From Pedobacter sp. V48 (lineage in GTDB: Bacteria; Bacteroidota; Bacteroidia; Sphingobacteriales; Sphingobacteriaceae), in contig NZ_AWRU01000030.1 of assembly GCF_000523515.1 (NCBI RefSeq), positions 74,267-121,846 of the forward strand: a stretch of DNA of 47,580 nt, given 5' to 3'. The notes below the pieces were generated by a model. That model saw only the letters and a list, made by a program, of their open reading frames with translations. It did not search any database and was not told where the DNA came from. Below, in pieces: positions 33,894 through 42,808 of this stretch. The position numbers and the translations under genes are program-made. The first letter of the stretch is position 1. Every line of letters begins with the position of its first letter.

Positions 33894-35168
33894 TTACAAC
33901 CCTGTTGCTACCGTTTTTGCTCCACGGTTTTTAATTAACTCTTGTCGCACATTGAATTTCCTGAAAGCTTCAAGTGGTGATAATGCTGCTCCTGAACGTA
34001 AACGTGCTTCGGCTACCAACGGACGTACGTCTGTTCTAAAAGCCTGCTGTAAGATCTCCTGGCTACGTGCTACATCATTAATTGCTTGTGCTTCCTGTAA
34101 AGCAACACGATCAACAGATAGTGCCTGAGCGTAAGCAATCATTATAGCCTCTACAGATTGTAAAAGGTCTTCGAGCGGATCTTTTACATTATGTGATGCA
34201 TCAATCATCCACCCCAGGTCTTCTCTATGATCCATTCCACGGGCATCCATGCCTTCAACAAGTTCATTAAATATAAGGAACAGTTGATACGGTTTGATGC
34301 TACCGGCGGTTAAATCATCATCGCCATATTTTGAATCGTTAAAGTGGAAACCACCTAGTTTTTCTTCCATTAGCAAAAGCGAAACAATTTGCTCAATATT
34401 TGCATTTGGCAGGTGGTGACCAAGATCTACGAGTGTATATGCTTTTGGCCCTAGTTTATTGGCAAATAATAAAGATTGGCCCCAGTCTCCAACCGTGGTT
34501 GAATAAAAATTAGGTTCAAAGGCTTTGTACTCTACAAAGATCTTCCACTCATTTGGTAAAGCCGCGTAGATTTCGCGTAAACTTTCTAAAGTATTTTGGA
34601 AGGCTTTTCTGAAATTAAGCTGCCCCGGGAAACAAGATCCATCCGCCAGCCATACAGTAAGTGCTTTGGATCCCAATTCAACACCCTGACGAATAACTTC
34701 TATGTTATGGTCAATGGCATGTTTTCTCACAGCTTTATCTACGTGCTGTAACGATCCGAATTTATAACTCTGTGCCTGGTCTGGCTGATCCTGAAACGTA
34801 TTTGAGTTCATAGCATCAAATCGTAAACCATGTTGTGCAGCTAAAGCCTTAATTGCATTTGTATTATCGGCAACATCCCATGGAATGTGTAATGAAATAG
34901 CACCACTTGAGCCGTTAAGCTTGTGTAGCAAACCTATATCTTCAATTTTTTCTTCCAGATTTCTAGGCTCACCCCCTGAAGAGAAACGCCCGAATCTTGT
35001 TCCGCCTGTACCTAAAGCCCAGCTTGGAATAGCAATCTGGAAATCTACCAGTTTCTGAATAATACTTTGAGCATCAGAAATTTCTGATGTAATGAAATCT
35101 AGCTGACGCTCATGTTTGGCCAAAAGGTCGCTATTATGTGATTCTAATTGATAATTTTCTAGTTTCAT
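33894..35168 (-). CDS. rhaI: L-rhamnose isomerase, Pseudomonas/Rhizobium type
   Basis: The 424-residue TIM-barrel protein converts L-rhamnose to L-rhamnulose. It resembles the Pseudomonas-type isomerases (RhaI), not E. coli RhaA: PSWALGTGGTRFGRF near the N-terminus, then metal/active-site segments FVEYKAFEPNFYSTTVGDWG (Glu ligand), LVDLGHHLPNANIE (Asp/His) and GGFHFNDSKYGDDDL (Asp/Lys). It lies 18 bp after the aldolase gene and is directly joined to the kinase gene. The metal is expected to be Mn(2+) or a similar divalent cation. Confidence 0.93.
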   Translation of the reverse strand: MKLENYQLESHNSDLLAKHERQLDFITSEISDAQSIIQKLVDFQIAIPSWALGTGGTRFGRFSSGGEPRNLEEKIEDIGLLHKLNGSSGAISLHIPWDVADNTNAIKALAAQHGLRFDAMNSNTFQDQPDQAQSYKFGSLQHVDKAVRKHAIDHNIEVIRQGVELGSKALTVWLADGSCFPGQLNFRKAFQNTLESLREIYAALPNEWKIFVEYKAFEPNFYSTTVGDWGQSLLFANKLGPKAYTLVDLGHHLPNANIEQIVSLLLMEEKLGGFHFNDSKYGDDDLTAGSIKPYQLFLIFNELVEGMDARGMDHREDLGWMIDASHNVKDPLEDLLQSVEAIMIAYAQALSVDRVALQEAQAINDVARSQEILQQAFRTDVRPLVAEARLRSGAALSPLEAFRKFNVRQELIKNRGAKTVATGL

Positions 35169-35186
35169 CTGTGTAGGTTTTAAGTT

Positions 35187-37307
35187 TTAACGAACAAAGG
35201 CATTTGCAACGCCCCCATCCACATTCAATACATTACCTGTTGATTTATTCATTAGTCCGCCAACAAAAGCAAAACACGCATTAGAGATATCCTCAGGCAA
35301 TATCACTTCATTAAGCAAGGTACGCTTTGCATAGAAAGCAGGCAACTCTTGTACCGTAATTCCATATGCTTTAGCTCTGCCTGCAGCCCATTCGCCTTCC
35401 CAAATCTTACTGTCTGATATTACCGCATCAGGGTTAACCGTGTTTACGCGGATATGATCAGTTCCAAGTTCAGCAGCGTTTAATCTGCTTAGGTGTAACT
35501 GGGCAGCTTTGGCAGATCCATAGCCAGCGTTGTTTGGTCCTGAAACCAATGCATTTTTACTAACTATATTCAACACATCGCCACCAATAGCCTGTTTACG
35601 CATTACCTCTACCCCAGCCTGAGTAACAAGGAACTGGCCTTTTACCAGAATATCATATAATAGGTCCCAATCTTTTTCAGTATGCTCCTCAATAGGTTTT
35701 GAAATAGAGATACCGGCACAATTTACCACTATATCTACCCCTCCAAATTCCAGACTTGCTTCTTCAAAAGCATTTTTAATGCTTGCTGAATCAGTTACAT
35801 CTAATATTACAGCAGTATAAGCATCCTTACCGAACTCATTATTGAAGCTGTCGTTAGCTTTTTGCAGCCTGCCTGCATCATTATCATTGATTACAGCACA
35901 TGCACCTTCTTCTATAAATTTGCGGGCAATGGCTTTACCAATGCCGCCGGCGCTGCCAGTAATGAGGGCTACTTTACCCGAAAGTGGTTTTGGCTTAGGC
36001 ATTCGTTGCAATTTTGCCTCTTCCAAAAGCCAGTATTCGATATTGAATGCTTCCTGTCTCGGTAAAGAAGTGTATTCAGATATGGCTTCAGCGCCTTTCA
36101 TTACATTGATGGCATTAGTATAAAACTCGGCAGCAACTCTGGCAGTTTGTTTATCCTTAGAGAAAGAGAACATTCCTATTCCAGGATATAATATAATTAC
36201 CGGATTAGCGTCGCGCATTGCCGGACTGTTATCATGTTTACAAGAATTATAATATTCGGCATACATTTTACGATATGCTTCAAATTCAGGTGCTAATCTT
36301 TCTTTCAGTGCGTTAACATCACTGATGTCTTCATTAGGTGCAAGTTTAAGTACCAGCGGACTTATCTTAGTGCGCAGGAAATGATCAGGACAACTTGTTC
36401 CAAGTGGCGCCAAACGATCTAAATCATTAGAGTTAATAAACTCCAGCACTCTTGCATCATCAGTAAAATGACCTGCCATATGCTTTTCACTTGAGCAAAA
36501 CCCTCTTAATACAGGAGCAATGGACGCAGCTTGCTTACGGCGTAGATTTTGTGCGGCACTTTCAATTTTTTGACCTCCAAATACAGGCTTTTTCTTACCG
36601 TAGTTGGCTTCAAGATATTCGGCACATTTTTCTATTACTTCAAGCGTATTGATATAACTTTCGAAGGCTGTATCTCCCCAGGTAAACAACCCGTGCGAGC
36701 CTAACATAATACCTCTTATGCCTGGATTATCATCTAAACATTTACGTAATTGTAATCCAAGCTCAAAGCCTGGTTTTTGCCATGGTACCCAGCCAATTGT
36801 TCCGTTAAATAATTCTTTAGTGATGTGCTCACCATCTTTCGCTGCCGCTATGGCAATTGCAGCATCAGGATGCAGGTGATCTATGTGTTTAAAAGGTAAA
36901 AAACCATGTAATGGCGTGTCAATAGATGGAGCTTTAGATTTCAGGTCATATATGCAATGATTAAACAATTCAACCATTTCATCTTCATGTGCAAGTCCTC
37001 TGTAAATATTTTTAAGATTACGCAAGCTATCTACATACAACGCAGCCAAACCGCTTTGTTTTAATGTACCTAAATCTCCTCCAGATCCTTTAACCCACAT
37101 TACTTCGGTATCCTGTCCGGTTAAAGGGTGCTTTGCAATTGCCTTACAAGAGGTATTACCACCTCCATAATTTGTAAGTCTTAGATCAGCACCTAGTAAA
37201 TTTGAACGGTAGATTAACAATGCAACCTCGTCACCAGCCAGTTCAGCAGCCTTTGCATCATCCCACAAATAACTTACATGTTTAAAATCAGTTGTTCTAA
37301 CAGTCAT
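35187..37307 (-). CDS. rhaD: Bifunctional rhamnulose-1-phosphate aldolase / lactaldehyde dehydrogenase
   Basis: This 706-residue fusion has an N-terminal class II aldolase/adducin domain (about 20-260) with YGGGNTSCKA, the SHGLFTWGD His block and LHGFLPFKHIDHLHPDA supplying metal-binding His. Its C-terminal SDR domain (about 425-705) has ALITGSAGGIGKAIA, NCAGIS and catalytic Ser/Tyr/Lys in IVSKNALVSGPNNAGYGSAK. The aldolase splits L-rhamnulose 1-phosphate to DHAP and L-lactaldehyde; the SDR half oxidises lactaldehyde. This RhaD/aldolase-dehydrogenase architecture is known in several phyla. It lies 28 bp after RhaT and 18 bp before RhaI. Confidence 0.94.
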   Translation of the reverse strand: MTVRTTDFKHVSYLWDDAKAAELAGDEVALLIYRSNLLGADLRLTNYGGGNTSCKAIAKHPLTGQDTEVMWVKGSGGDLGTLKQSGLAALYVDSLRNLKNIYRGLAHEDEMVELFNHCIYDLKSKAPSIDTPLHGFLPFKHIDHLHPDAAIAIAAAKDGEHITKELFNGTIGWVPWQKPGFELGLQLRKCLDDNPGIRGIMLGSHGLFTWGDTAFESYINTLEVIEKCAEYLEANYGKKKPVFGGQKIESAAQNLRRKQAASIAPVLRGFCSSEKHMAGHFTDDARVLEFINSNDLDRLAPLGTSCPDHFLRTKISPLVLKLAPNEDISDVNALKERLAPEFEAYRKMYAEYYNSCKHDNSPAMRDANPVIILYPGIGMFSFSKDKQTARVAAEFYTNAINVMKGAEAISEYTSLPRQEAFNIEYWLLEEAKLQRMPKPKPLSGKVALITGSAGGIGKAIARKFIEEGACAVINDNDAGRLQKANDSFNNEFGKDAYTAVILDVTDSASIKNAFEEASLEFGGVDIVVNCAGISISKPIEEHTEKDWDLLYDILVKGQFLVTQAGVEVMRKQAIGGDVLNIVSKNALVSGPNNAGYGSAKAAQLHLSRLNAAELGTDHIRVNTVNPDAVISDSKIWEGEWAAGRAKAYGITVQELPAFYAKRTLLNEVILPEDISNACFAFVGGLMNKSTGNVLNVDGGVANAFVR

Positions 37308-37335
37308 AAAAATATTTCATTAATTAAATTTGTAT

Positions 37336-38415
37336 TTACTTGATTGAGTTTCCGTAGCCCACAATTAGCACAGAAATAATAATAATAGCTATACCTGCTA
37401 TCACGGTACCGAAAGTTTTCTTTTTTACTCCCGACCATTCCCTTAATACAAGACCCCATGCATTGGCAATTAGAATAATAAATGCCATGTGCAGTATCCA
37501 TGAACTGGCTCCGTTACCTAGTTTACTTTCGCCCATTCCATAAAAGAAGAATTGCAAAAACCAAGTGGTACCTGCCAGCGCAGAAAATATGTAGTTCTTT
37601 AAAAGAGGTGTCTCTTTGTTGGTATAATCACCGAAAGTTTTGTTACGGAAATTCAAGATCATACACCAGATCAGGTTAGTAGTTAACCCGCCCCACAATA
37701 TGAGTATATAAGTTACATTGTTCTGGAAAAGGAATTCGCCCTGCCCCGGATGTGTACTTTTCCAAATATCATTTGCGGCATTGGCCATGTCTTTTCCGGC
37801 ATCAATACCAAATGCAAAGCAAGCACTAAGAATACCTGAAATAATTGATACGGTAAGGCCCAGACCAATCTTGTATTCGTTATTAGATGGATCGGCCTTA
37901 CCTGCAGCTACCAGGTCTTTTTCTTTCATGCCACCAGCCTTACCACAAACTATGATTCCTATAACACAGATTGCTAATCCCAGTAAAACCATTTGTCCCC
38001 ATTGGCTGTTCAACATGTCTGTTAAACTATCTTTGCCGGGTTTTGGATTAAAATCATAATATATTGAAGGGATTATTGCTCCGAAAACAGAACATAGTCC
38101 GAGAATAATAGAGCTTCCTAATGATACCCCAAGATACCTAACGCCTAAACCATAAGTTAATCCGCCTATTCCCCATAACGCACCGAAAAAATAAGTAAGC
38201 AATAAGATTTTACCGTTTGTTGCAGCAATGATATCTGTAAAACCCGGAATGGTAAGCCATGCTGCAAAAGGAGGTACAAGTAACCACGAAAAGATACCAC
38301 CTACAATCCAGTAACTCTCCCAGGCCCATCCCTTAACCTTCTTATAAGGAATATAAAAACTACCAGAGGCAAAGCCTCCTATAAAATGGAAAATGACCCC
38401 GAAAATTACTTGCAT
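37336..38415 (-). CDS. rhaT: L-rhamnose/proton symporter RhaT
   Basis: The 359-residue protein has ten predicted membrane helices. It shows RhaT-family sequence: an N-terminal FHFIGGFASGSFYIPYKKVKG split as FHFIGGFASGS and FYIPYKKVKGW, then WESYWIVGGIFSWLLVPP and GALWGIGGLTYGLGVRYLG. E. coli RhaT is 344 residues. It carries L-rhamnose across the inner membrane with protons and is the first gene of the catabolic operon proper, with a 118-bp upstream gap that holds a candidate operator. Confidence 0.94.
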   Translation of the reverse strand: MQVIFGVIFHFIGGFASGSFYIPYKKVKGWAWESYWIVGGIFSWLLVPPFAAWLTIPGFTDIIAATNGKILLLTYFFGALWGIGGLTYGLGVRYLGVSLGSSIILGLCSVFGAIIPSIYYDFNPKPGKDSLTDMLNSQWGQMVLLGLAICVIGIIVCGKAGGMKEKDLVAAGKADPSNNEYKIGLGLTVSIISGILSACFAFGIDAGKDMANAANDIWKSTHPGQGEFLFQNNVTYILILWGGLTTNLIWCMILNFRNKTFGDYTNKETPLLKNYIFSALAGTTWFLQFFFYGMGESKLGNGASSWILHMAFIILIANAWGLVLREWSGVKKKTFGTVIAGIAIIIISVLIVGYGNSIK

Positions 38416-38481
38416 ACTTATTGAACTTTATATTTGGTTAAAATAATAGTCCTAATTTATACAAGTAGATTTTTAAAACTG

Positions 38482-38506
38482 TCATGTACTATCATGAAGA
38501 AGTACA
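38482..38506. promoter_or_regulatory. Candidate operator between rhaR and rhaT
   Basis: TGTACT (38485-38490) and AGTACA (38501-38506) form an inverted repeat with a 10-nt spacer. A second pair TCATG/CATGA (38482-38486/38493-38497) overlaps it. The site lies 70-90 bp upstream of the rhaT start. Its half-site GTACAAAT resembles that of Bacillus AraR, also a GntR/LacI hybrid; that likeness is only suggestive. Confidence 0.3.
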
Positions 38507-38533
38507 AATAAATTCATTACAGTCTAAAAAAAA

Positions 38534-39562
38534 TTAAATTGATGCTCTGCGGGTATAATAAAAAGGTACTTCGATATGGCGTCTGGAGTTATCCAGAATA
38601 AGATTTGCAGCCACAGTACCCATAAATTTAAAGTCAGTAGAAATAGTTGTAATGCCGTTTAATAATATTTTCTTTAAAGGCGTTTCATTGTAAGATATTA
38701 CACCTACATTCTTTCCTATTTTATATTTCATACTAATAAGCCGTTCTAATAAAATTACCAAATCGGCTTCCATTAAATTAATAAATGCTTCTCCTTCGTT
38801 TATTGGTTCTATAGATATATCACTTACTACGTGATGAGAAAAGGCGTATTGCTGACAAAAGCGATGGAACCCATCTAAAATCTCTTTAGGGAAATAACTT
38901 TTTTTAGGAAAAATGATTTTTAGTGTGTGGTATTTGCTAAGCTCATTACGGGCCTGTTCTAAAGCATCGTAAATATTCTTTTCAAAGTTTTCATAAGCCG
39001 CAGCATAATCGCCATCAACCCCTTTTATCTTTTTATCCAGTAAAACCAGTTTTTCTTTTGGAATGGTATTGATAATATCTCTGGCATATTCCTCGCCTTC
39101 AATAAAATGAGGAATGATCACATAGTGAGAATATTCTTCTTTTTTATCGGTCAAAAATCGTTTAAAAAGCCTAAAATCATTGTTATAGATATAAAAGTCT
39201 ACAGATACATCCTCGCCCAATGCAGCAATAAATGCATCGTAAACAATCTTTTTGTGTGCGCTAAGTTTATTGAAAAGCAGAAACACCTTTAGTTTCTGCT
39301 TAAAATCTATATTGGCAATATAATAGCCTTTACCGGGAACGGAGTTAATTACACCTATGTTTTTAAGGTATTTGTATCCTTTTTCAGCGGTATCACGCGA
39401 AATCTCCAGCTTGTAACTCAACTCATTAATAGAAGGCAATAAATTGTCTTTCTTTAACTTACCCAGCTCAACTGCTTTTATAATTGCGCTGGACAGTTGC
39501 AAATATTTAGGTGTTGCAGAATACTCATCAATATGAATAAAATCAAAAAACTTAGTCTTCAT
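38534..39562 (-). CDS. GntR-type transcriptional regulator with LacI-like effector domain
   Basis: The 342-residue protein has an N-terminal GntR winged helix (about 16-85: TPKYLQLSSAIIKAV, LPSINELSYKLEISRDTAEKG, VPGKGYYIAN). A periplasmic-binding-protein-like effector domain (about 88-342) ends with the TTISTDFKFMGTVAANLI block typical of LacI-family C-termini. The arrangement matches sugar-responsive regulators such as Bacillus AraR. Being inside the rhamnose locus, it probably senses L-rhamnose or rhamnulose and controls this operon and the rhamnosidase. The effector and the sense (repressor or activator) are not shown by the sequence. Confidence 0.92.
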   Translation of the reverse strand: MKTKFFDFIHIDEYSATPKYLQLSSAIIKAVELGKLKKDNLLPSINELSYKLEISRDTAEKGYKYLKNIGVINSVPGKGYYIANIDFKQKLKVFLLFNKLSAHKKIVYDAFIAALGEDVSVDFYIYNNDFRLFKRFLTDKKEEYSHYVIIPHFIEGEEYARDIINTIPKEKLVLLDKKIKGVDGDYAAAYENFEKNIYDALEQARNELSKYHTLKIIFPKKSYFPKEILDGFHRFCQQYAFSHHVVSDISIEPINEGEAFINLMEADLVILLERLISMKYKIGKNVGVISYNETPLKKILLNGITTISTDFKFMGTVAANLILDNSRRHIEVPFYYTRRASI

Positions 39563-39615
39563 CTTTCTAAAAGTAAGTAATTTAATGCAATTGGTCTACA
39601 CCGGACAAATAACTG

Positions 39616-42282
39616 CTATCTGATTTCAAACTGATATTTACCTGCCCCAACGTTTGTTTTGGCAGCAACAGGTTTACCATCTTTAAAGGCTTTTTTACCC
39701 TCTGTTAATGGGAAAGTAATTGTAGCACTTGAATTTGCCGGAATGGTTACCGCATAGATTACAGCATTTCCTGATCTTTTCCATGAAGATACGATCTTAC
39801 CATAAGGACCATCGTGCTCTGCCTCGAAATGTTCTAATCCTGAAACGAAATTAGGACGAAGCTGAATATTTTTAAACCCTGGTTGTTGTTCATCAGGATG
39901 AATTCCACCCAAACCTTTAAAGAACCAGCCTCCTATTTCGCCAAACATCATGTGGTTTAATGAAATGTCTCTTTCGGCTTTTATATCCCAGTTTTCGTAT
40001 AAGGTAGTTGCGCCGTTCACAATCCACCATCCCCATGATGGGTAGGTATCTTGAGCGGCAAGTTTATATGCTGTTTCTGCCTGGCCATTATCGCTCAAAG
40101 CATTTAAGATTGCTTTTGCCCCTAGTACACCCACGTCAAGATGCATTCCATCGGCAGCAACTCTTTTGGCAAGATTCTCTGCAACTTTTGTAATAAGCTC
40201 TTCAGGTACCAAGCCCCATTGCAAGGCAACACTCAATTCAGTTTGTACACCTGATGCATAAATGCCTGTTGTGCGGTTTAAATACTTATCGTTTATTGCT
40301 TTTTTAATTTTCTCTGCAAGGTTGCTATAGTAACTGTAATCAGCCTGCTTACCAAACATTTTTGCTGCCTTTGCAAGGATAACTGCATCTACATAGTAAT
40401 AAGTAGAAGAAGTATACTCTAATGATGATTGTGATTTAACGGGCACCCAATCACCTCTGCCAAAGGTTGTTAATCCTGCAGGACTGATTTGCTCTATGTA
40501 ATTCACATACCTTTTAATGCTGTTGTAAGAATCTGATAGCAGCTTACTATCACCATAAAACATGTATATATTCCACGGAATTATAGCAATTGTACTTGTC
40601 CAGTCAGTTCCGTTTGCCGATCCATAGCCCCATCCACCTGTAGGTATAATATCAGGAAGTACGCCATTTGGTTGTTGCTCATCCCTGTGGTCGGCAAGCC
40701 ATTTTTCATAAACTGTAATACCGTCAAAATTAAACAGGCCTGTTTCAACAGCAAAGTGTCCATCACCAGTCCATCCATTCTTTTCTCTTTGCGGACAATC
40801 GGTAGGATATCCCATTAGGTTAGACAAGTAAGAATTGTTGGTTGCCCACCATAACCGGTCAATTAGCTTATTTGAAGAACTTATTTTACCTGTCGGAGTA
40901 ACATCGCTATGCATAAAGTAGCCGGTGATGCTTTCTTTAGTCAATTTTATAGGCTTACTGCTGGTTACCTCAACATACTGGAATCCTTTGTAATTGAACT
41001 TAGGCATAAACTCAAGTTCTCCTTTACCTGATAAGGTAACGATATCTGTTTGAAAAGGATCGGTATTGTCTTTCGGGCGATAGTAAACATCAATATTGGA
41101 TAGGTCTAGTCTTCCATTGGCATGCAAACGTTCGCCATGCTTAATACGAATAACAGTTGCTTCCTCTCCGATTACTTTAATTTTTGTAACTCCGGAAATA
41201 TTGCGGCCCAGATCAAAAACATATACGGTGTCATTAACCTTTTGCATTGTTTTAGAAGGAATTTCTTCAACATTACGAATTGGCTGCATTAGCTGACTTA
41301 CAACATTATTTGATGGAGCAGCTCTTAGGGATATGCCATTCCATTTTTTATCATCAAAATCTGCAGTATTCCAACCTGGTTGTTCCTTACGTGCATCATA
41401 ATGCTCGGCAGTATAAATATTGTTAAGCACTATTGGACTTGAACTTGTTTTCCAGTCGCCCCCGGAAGTAACCACATCAACAGTTCCATCTTCGTAAGTG
41501 ATCCTTAAATCCAGGCAAAAAGTAGGTCTTGCTCTCCAGGGTGCCTTGTCAAAATTCCATACCGCAATAGATTGATGGTTATACCAACCATTACCAAGCA
41601 AAACACCAATAGCATTTTTACCTTTTTGAAGTTGCGCAGTAACGTCGTAAGAAACATATAAGTTACGTCTGTCGAAACGGGTGTACATAGGATCAAGCCT
41701 GTGGTTCCCCACTTTTTTTCCGTTCAAATATAATTCGTACAAACCAGCAGCAGCAATATATGCCCTTGCAGATTTTATTTTTTTAGACGGTTCAAATACT
41801 TTTCTGAAATATGGAGCCTCACGTTTATCAATATCGTTACCGTCACTAATCCAGGTACCTTTCCAGTTGTCGACTTTCATCATTCCTGTTTCGAAACTCG
41901 CCACCTCACCGGATGAAGCTGGTTTACCATCTTTATCCCAAAGCTCAACAGACCAGTAGTATTTGGTAAATGGTTCCAGGGTTTTGCCTTTATAATTAAC
42001 AAGGTTGGCAGATGAGGTTACTTTGCCTGACTCCCATGAAAGTCCTTTTTTTCTTGCTACTTCTGATGAATCTTTACCTACAATAATTCTATAAGCAGTT
42101 TGTTTAGCACCCTGACGGGTATCTGTCATCATCCACGACAAGCGCGGATTTAACAAATCTACCCCAATTGGGTTTATCAAATGTTCGCATTGCAAACCTG
42201 AGGGTTTAACTTCATTAGAGTATGCTTTTTCTGCCATAGGGATGGCGAATAGCATCAGCAGGAAAGAATAAAGAAATTTCAT
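39616..42282 (-). CDS. Alpha-L-rhamnosidase, GH78
   Basis: The 888-residue protein has a signal peptide (about 1-22, ending AYS) and the complete GH78 domain order. It starts with fibronectin-like/N-terminal beta domains (GLQCEHLINPIGVDLLNPRLSW) and the Bac_rhamnosid_N domain (ARAYIAAAGLYELYLNGKKVG). The (alpha/alpha)6 catalytic domain follows (near 490-505: DCPQREKNGWTGDGHF, with the general-acid Glu), then a C-terminal beta-domain with SVTIPANS-like spacing. It hydrolyses terminal alpha-L-rhamnose from pectic, flavonoid or saponin substrates, feeding RhaT. It lies upstream of the regulator and is separated by 53 bp, so it could be co-transcribed with it. Confidence 0.95.
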   Translation of the reverse strand: MKFLYSFLLMLFAIPMAEKAYSNEVKPSGLQCEHLINPIGVDLLNPRLSWMMTDTRQGAKQTAYRIIVGKDSSEVARKKGLSWESGKVTSSANLVNYKGKTLEPFTKYYWSVELWDKDGKPASSGEVASFETGMMKVDNWKGTWISDGNDIDKREAPYFRKVFEPSKKIKSARAYIAAAGLYELYLNGKKVGNHRLDPMYTRFDRRNLYVSYDVTAQLQKGKNAIGVLLGNGWYNHQSIAVWNFDKAPWRARPTFCLDLRITYEDGTVDVVTSGGDWKTSSSPIVLNNIYTAEHYDARKEQPGWNTADFDDKKWNGISLRAAPSNNVVSQLMQPIRNVEEIPSKTMQKVNDTVYVFDLGRNISGVTKIKVIGEEATVIRIKHGERLHANGRLDLSNIDVYYRPKDNTDPFQTDIVTLSGKGELEFMPKFNYKGFQYVEVTSSKPIKLTKESITGYFMHSDVTPTGKISSSNKLIDRLWWATNNSYLSNLMGYPTDCPQREKNGWTGDGHFAVETGLFNFDGITVYEKWLADHRDEQQPNGVLPDIIPTGGWGYGSANGTDWTSTIAIIPWNIYMFYGDSKLLSDSYNSIKRYVNYIEQISPAGLTTFGRGDWVPVKSQSSLEYTSSTYYYVDAVILAKAAKMFGKQADYSYYSNLAEKIKKAINDKYLNRTTGIYASGVQTELSVALQWGLVPEELITKVAENLAKRVAADGMHLDVGVLGAKAILNALSDNGQAETAYKLAAQDTYPSWGWWIVNGATTLYENWDIKAERDISLNHMMFGEIGGWFFKGLGGIHPDEQQPGFKNIQLRPNFVSGLEHFEAEHDGPYGKIVSSWKRSGNAVIYAVTIPANSSATITFPLTEGKKAFKDGKPVAAKTNVGAGKYQFEIR

Positions 42283-42414
42283 TAGAATAATTCAGGTAAA
42301 GTTTAGTGTGTTTACAATGTTAATTTTCTTAGTCATTTTCAGCAACCTGTACTGTCCTGCTCAAAATACAGAATATTTATTTTATTAATTTCTATAGGAA
42401 TACTAGATTATTCT
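42283..42414. other. Divergent intergenic region, GH78 / riboswitch transcript
   Basis: An AT-rich 130-bp spacer between the GH78 start and the riboswitch promoter. It should hold the GH78 promoter on the minus strand, but I see no exact TAnnTTTG there (one near-match, TATTTTG, is short by one base). Confidence 0.4.
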
Positions 42415-42422
42415 TATATTTG
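42415..42422 (+). promoter_or_regulatory. -7 promoter element of the riboswitch/SusCD 3 transcript
   Basis: TATATTTG matches TAnnTTTG exactly. The predicted start near 42429 is about 23 nt before the riboswitch P1 stem, as expected for a leader that begins just before the aptamer. No clear -33 TTG. Confidence 0.6.
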
Positions 42423-42451
42423 TCGCAGCAAATGGTTCTTAAAACTTCCTG

Positions 42452-42556
42452 CTTATCAAGAAAGACTGAGGGATTGGCCCTATGATGTCTTAGCAACCTC
42501 TATAATTTATTGTAAAAGGTGCTAATTCCAATTCGCTGCAAAGCGAAAAAGATAAG
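42452..42556 (+). ncRNA. SAM-I riboswitch (S-box) upstream of SusC 3
   Basis: All core parts of the SAM-I aptamer are visible. P1 is CTTATC/GATAAG (42452-42457 with 42551-42556). P2 is AAGAC/GTCTT, enclosing AGGGATTGGCCCTATGAT, which matches the conserved AGGGA-TGGCCC-ATGA core. AGCAACC then leads into P3 (ACCT/AGGT), followed by GGTGCTAATTCC and P4 TCGCT-GCAA-AGCGA. S-boxes bind S-adenosylmethionine and shut off methionine-related genes when it is abundant. Here the next gene on the strand is a SusC/SusD pair, so that pair is presumably expressed when SAM is low. The downstream CTTATC (42576-42581) can compete for the 3' strand of P1. Confidence 0.97.
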
Positions 42557-42581
42557 ATTAAACAGCGCAATGCTCCTTATC
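42551..42581 (+). promoter_or_regulatory. Candidate expression-platform hairpin of the SAM riboswitch
   Basis: GATAAG (42551-42556), the 3' arm of P1, can instead pair with CTTATC (42576-42581), a second copy of the P1 5' arm. The two pairings exclude each other, which is the logic of an S-box switch. No T run follows, so this is not a simple terminator; control may act on translation or on a Rho site further down. Confidence 0.45.
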
Positions 42582-42645
42582 AATCATCATAACCAAATCT
42601 AATTCTGTTCGCGACAAAGTATGTAAGGGATGACCTAAACTATAA

Positions 42646-42765
42646 ATGTATAAAAACATGACACAGAAAGTACACCAAAAAGAAATGCGCTGCTCATCTC
42701 CATCTTATTACCCTTCATCTGGTCTTATGATTAGTCAAAAACGAATGCACTGTTGCTCTATTTAA
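42646..42765 (+). CDS. Putative Met/Cys-rich leader peptide (39 codons)
   Basis: An open frame starts at ATG 42646, directly after an in-frame TAA, with a second in-frame ATG at 42658. It ends with TAA 42763-42765, 43 bp before SusC 3. Of 39 residues, five are Met and three Cys, including EMRCSS and KRMHCCSI as an imperfect repeat of the pattern K-x-M-x-C. It has no signal peptide or known domain. It lies between a SAM riboswitch and susC, so a role as an attenuating leader read by ribosomes short of Met or Cys is plausible. It could also be chance, as the frame is short and no strong ribosome-binding site is visible. Confidence 0.45.
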   Translation: MYKNMTQKVHQKEMRCSSPSYYPSSGLMISQKRMHCCSI

Positions 42766-42808
42766 TGCAGCCAAAAGAATTTATTATACACCCATTTATT
42801 TAATTCAC

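Noticed and set aside
33894..35168. Xylose isomerase or E. coli-type RhaA
   Set aside because: The active-site blocks and length fit the Pseudomonas-type rhamnose isomerase, and the operon partners are rhamnose-specific.
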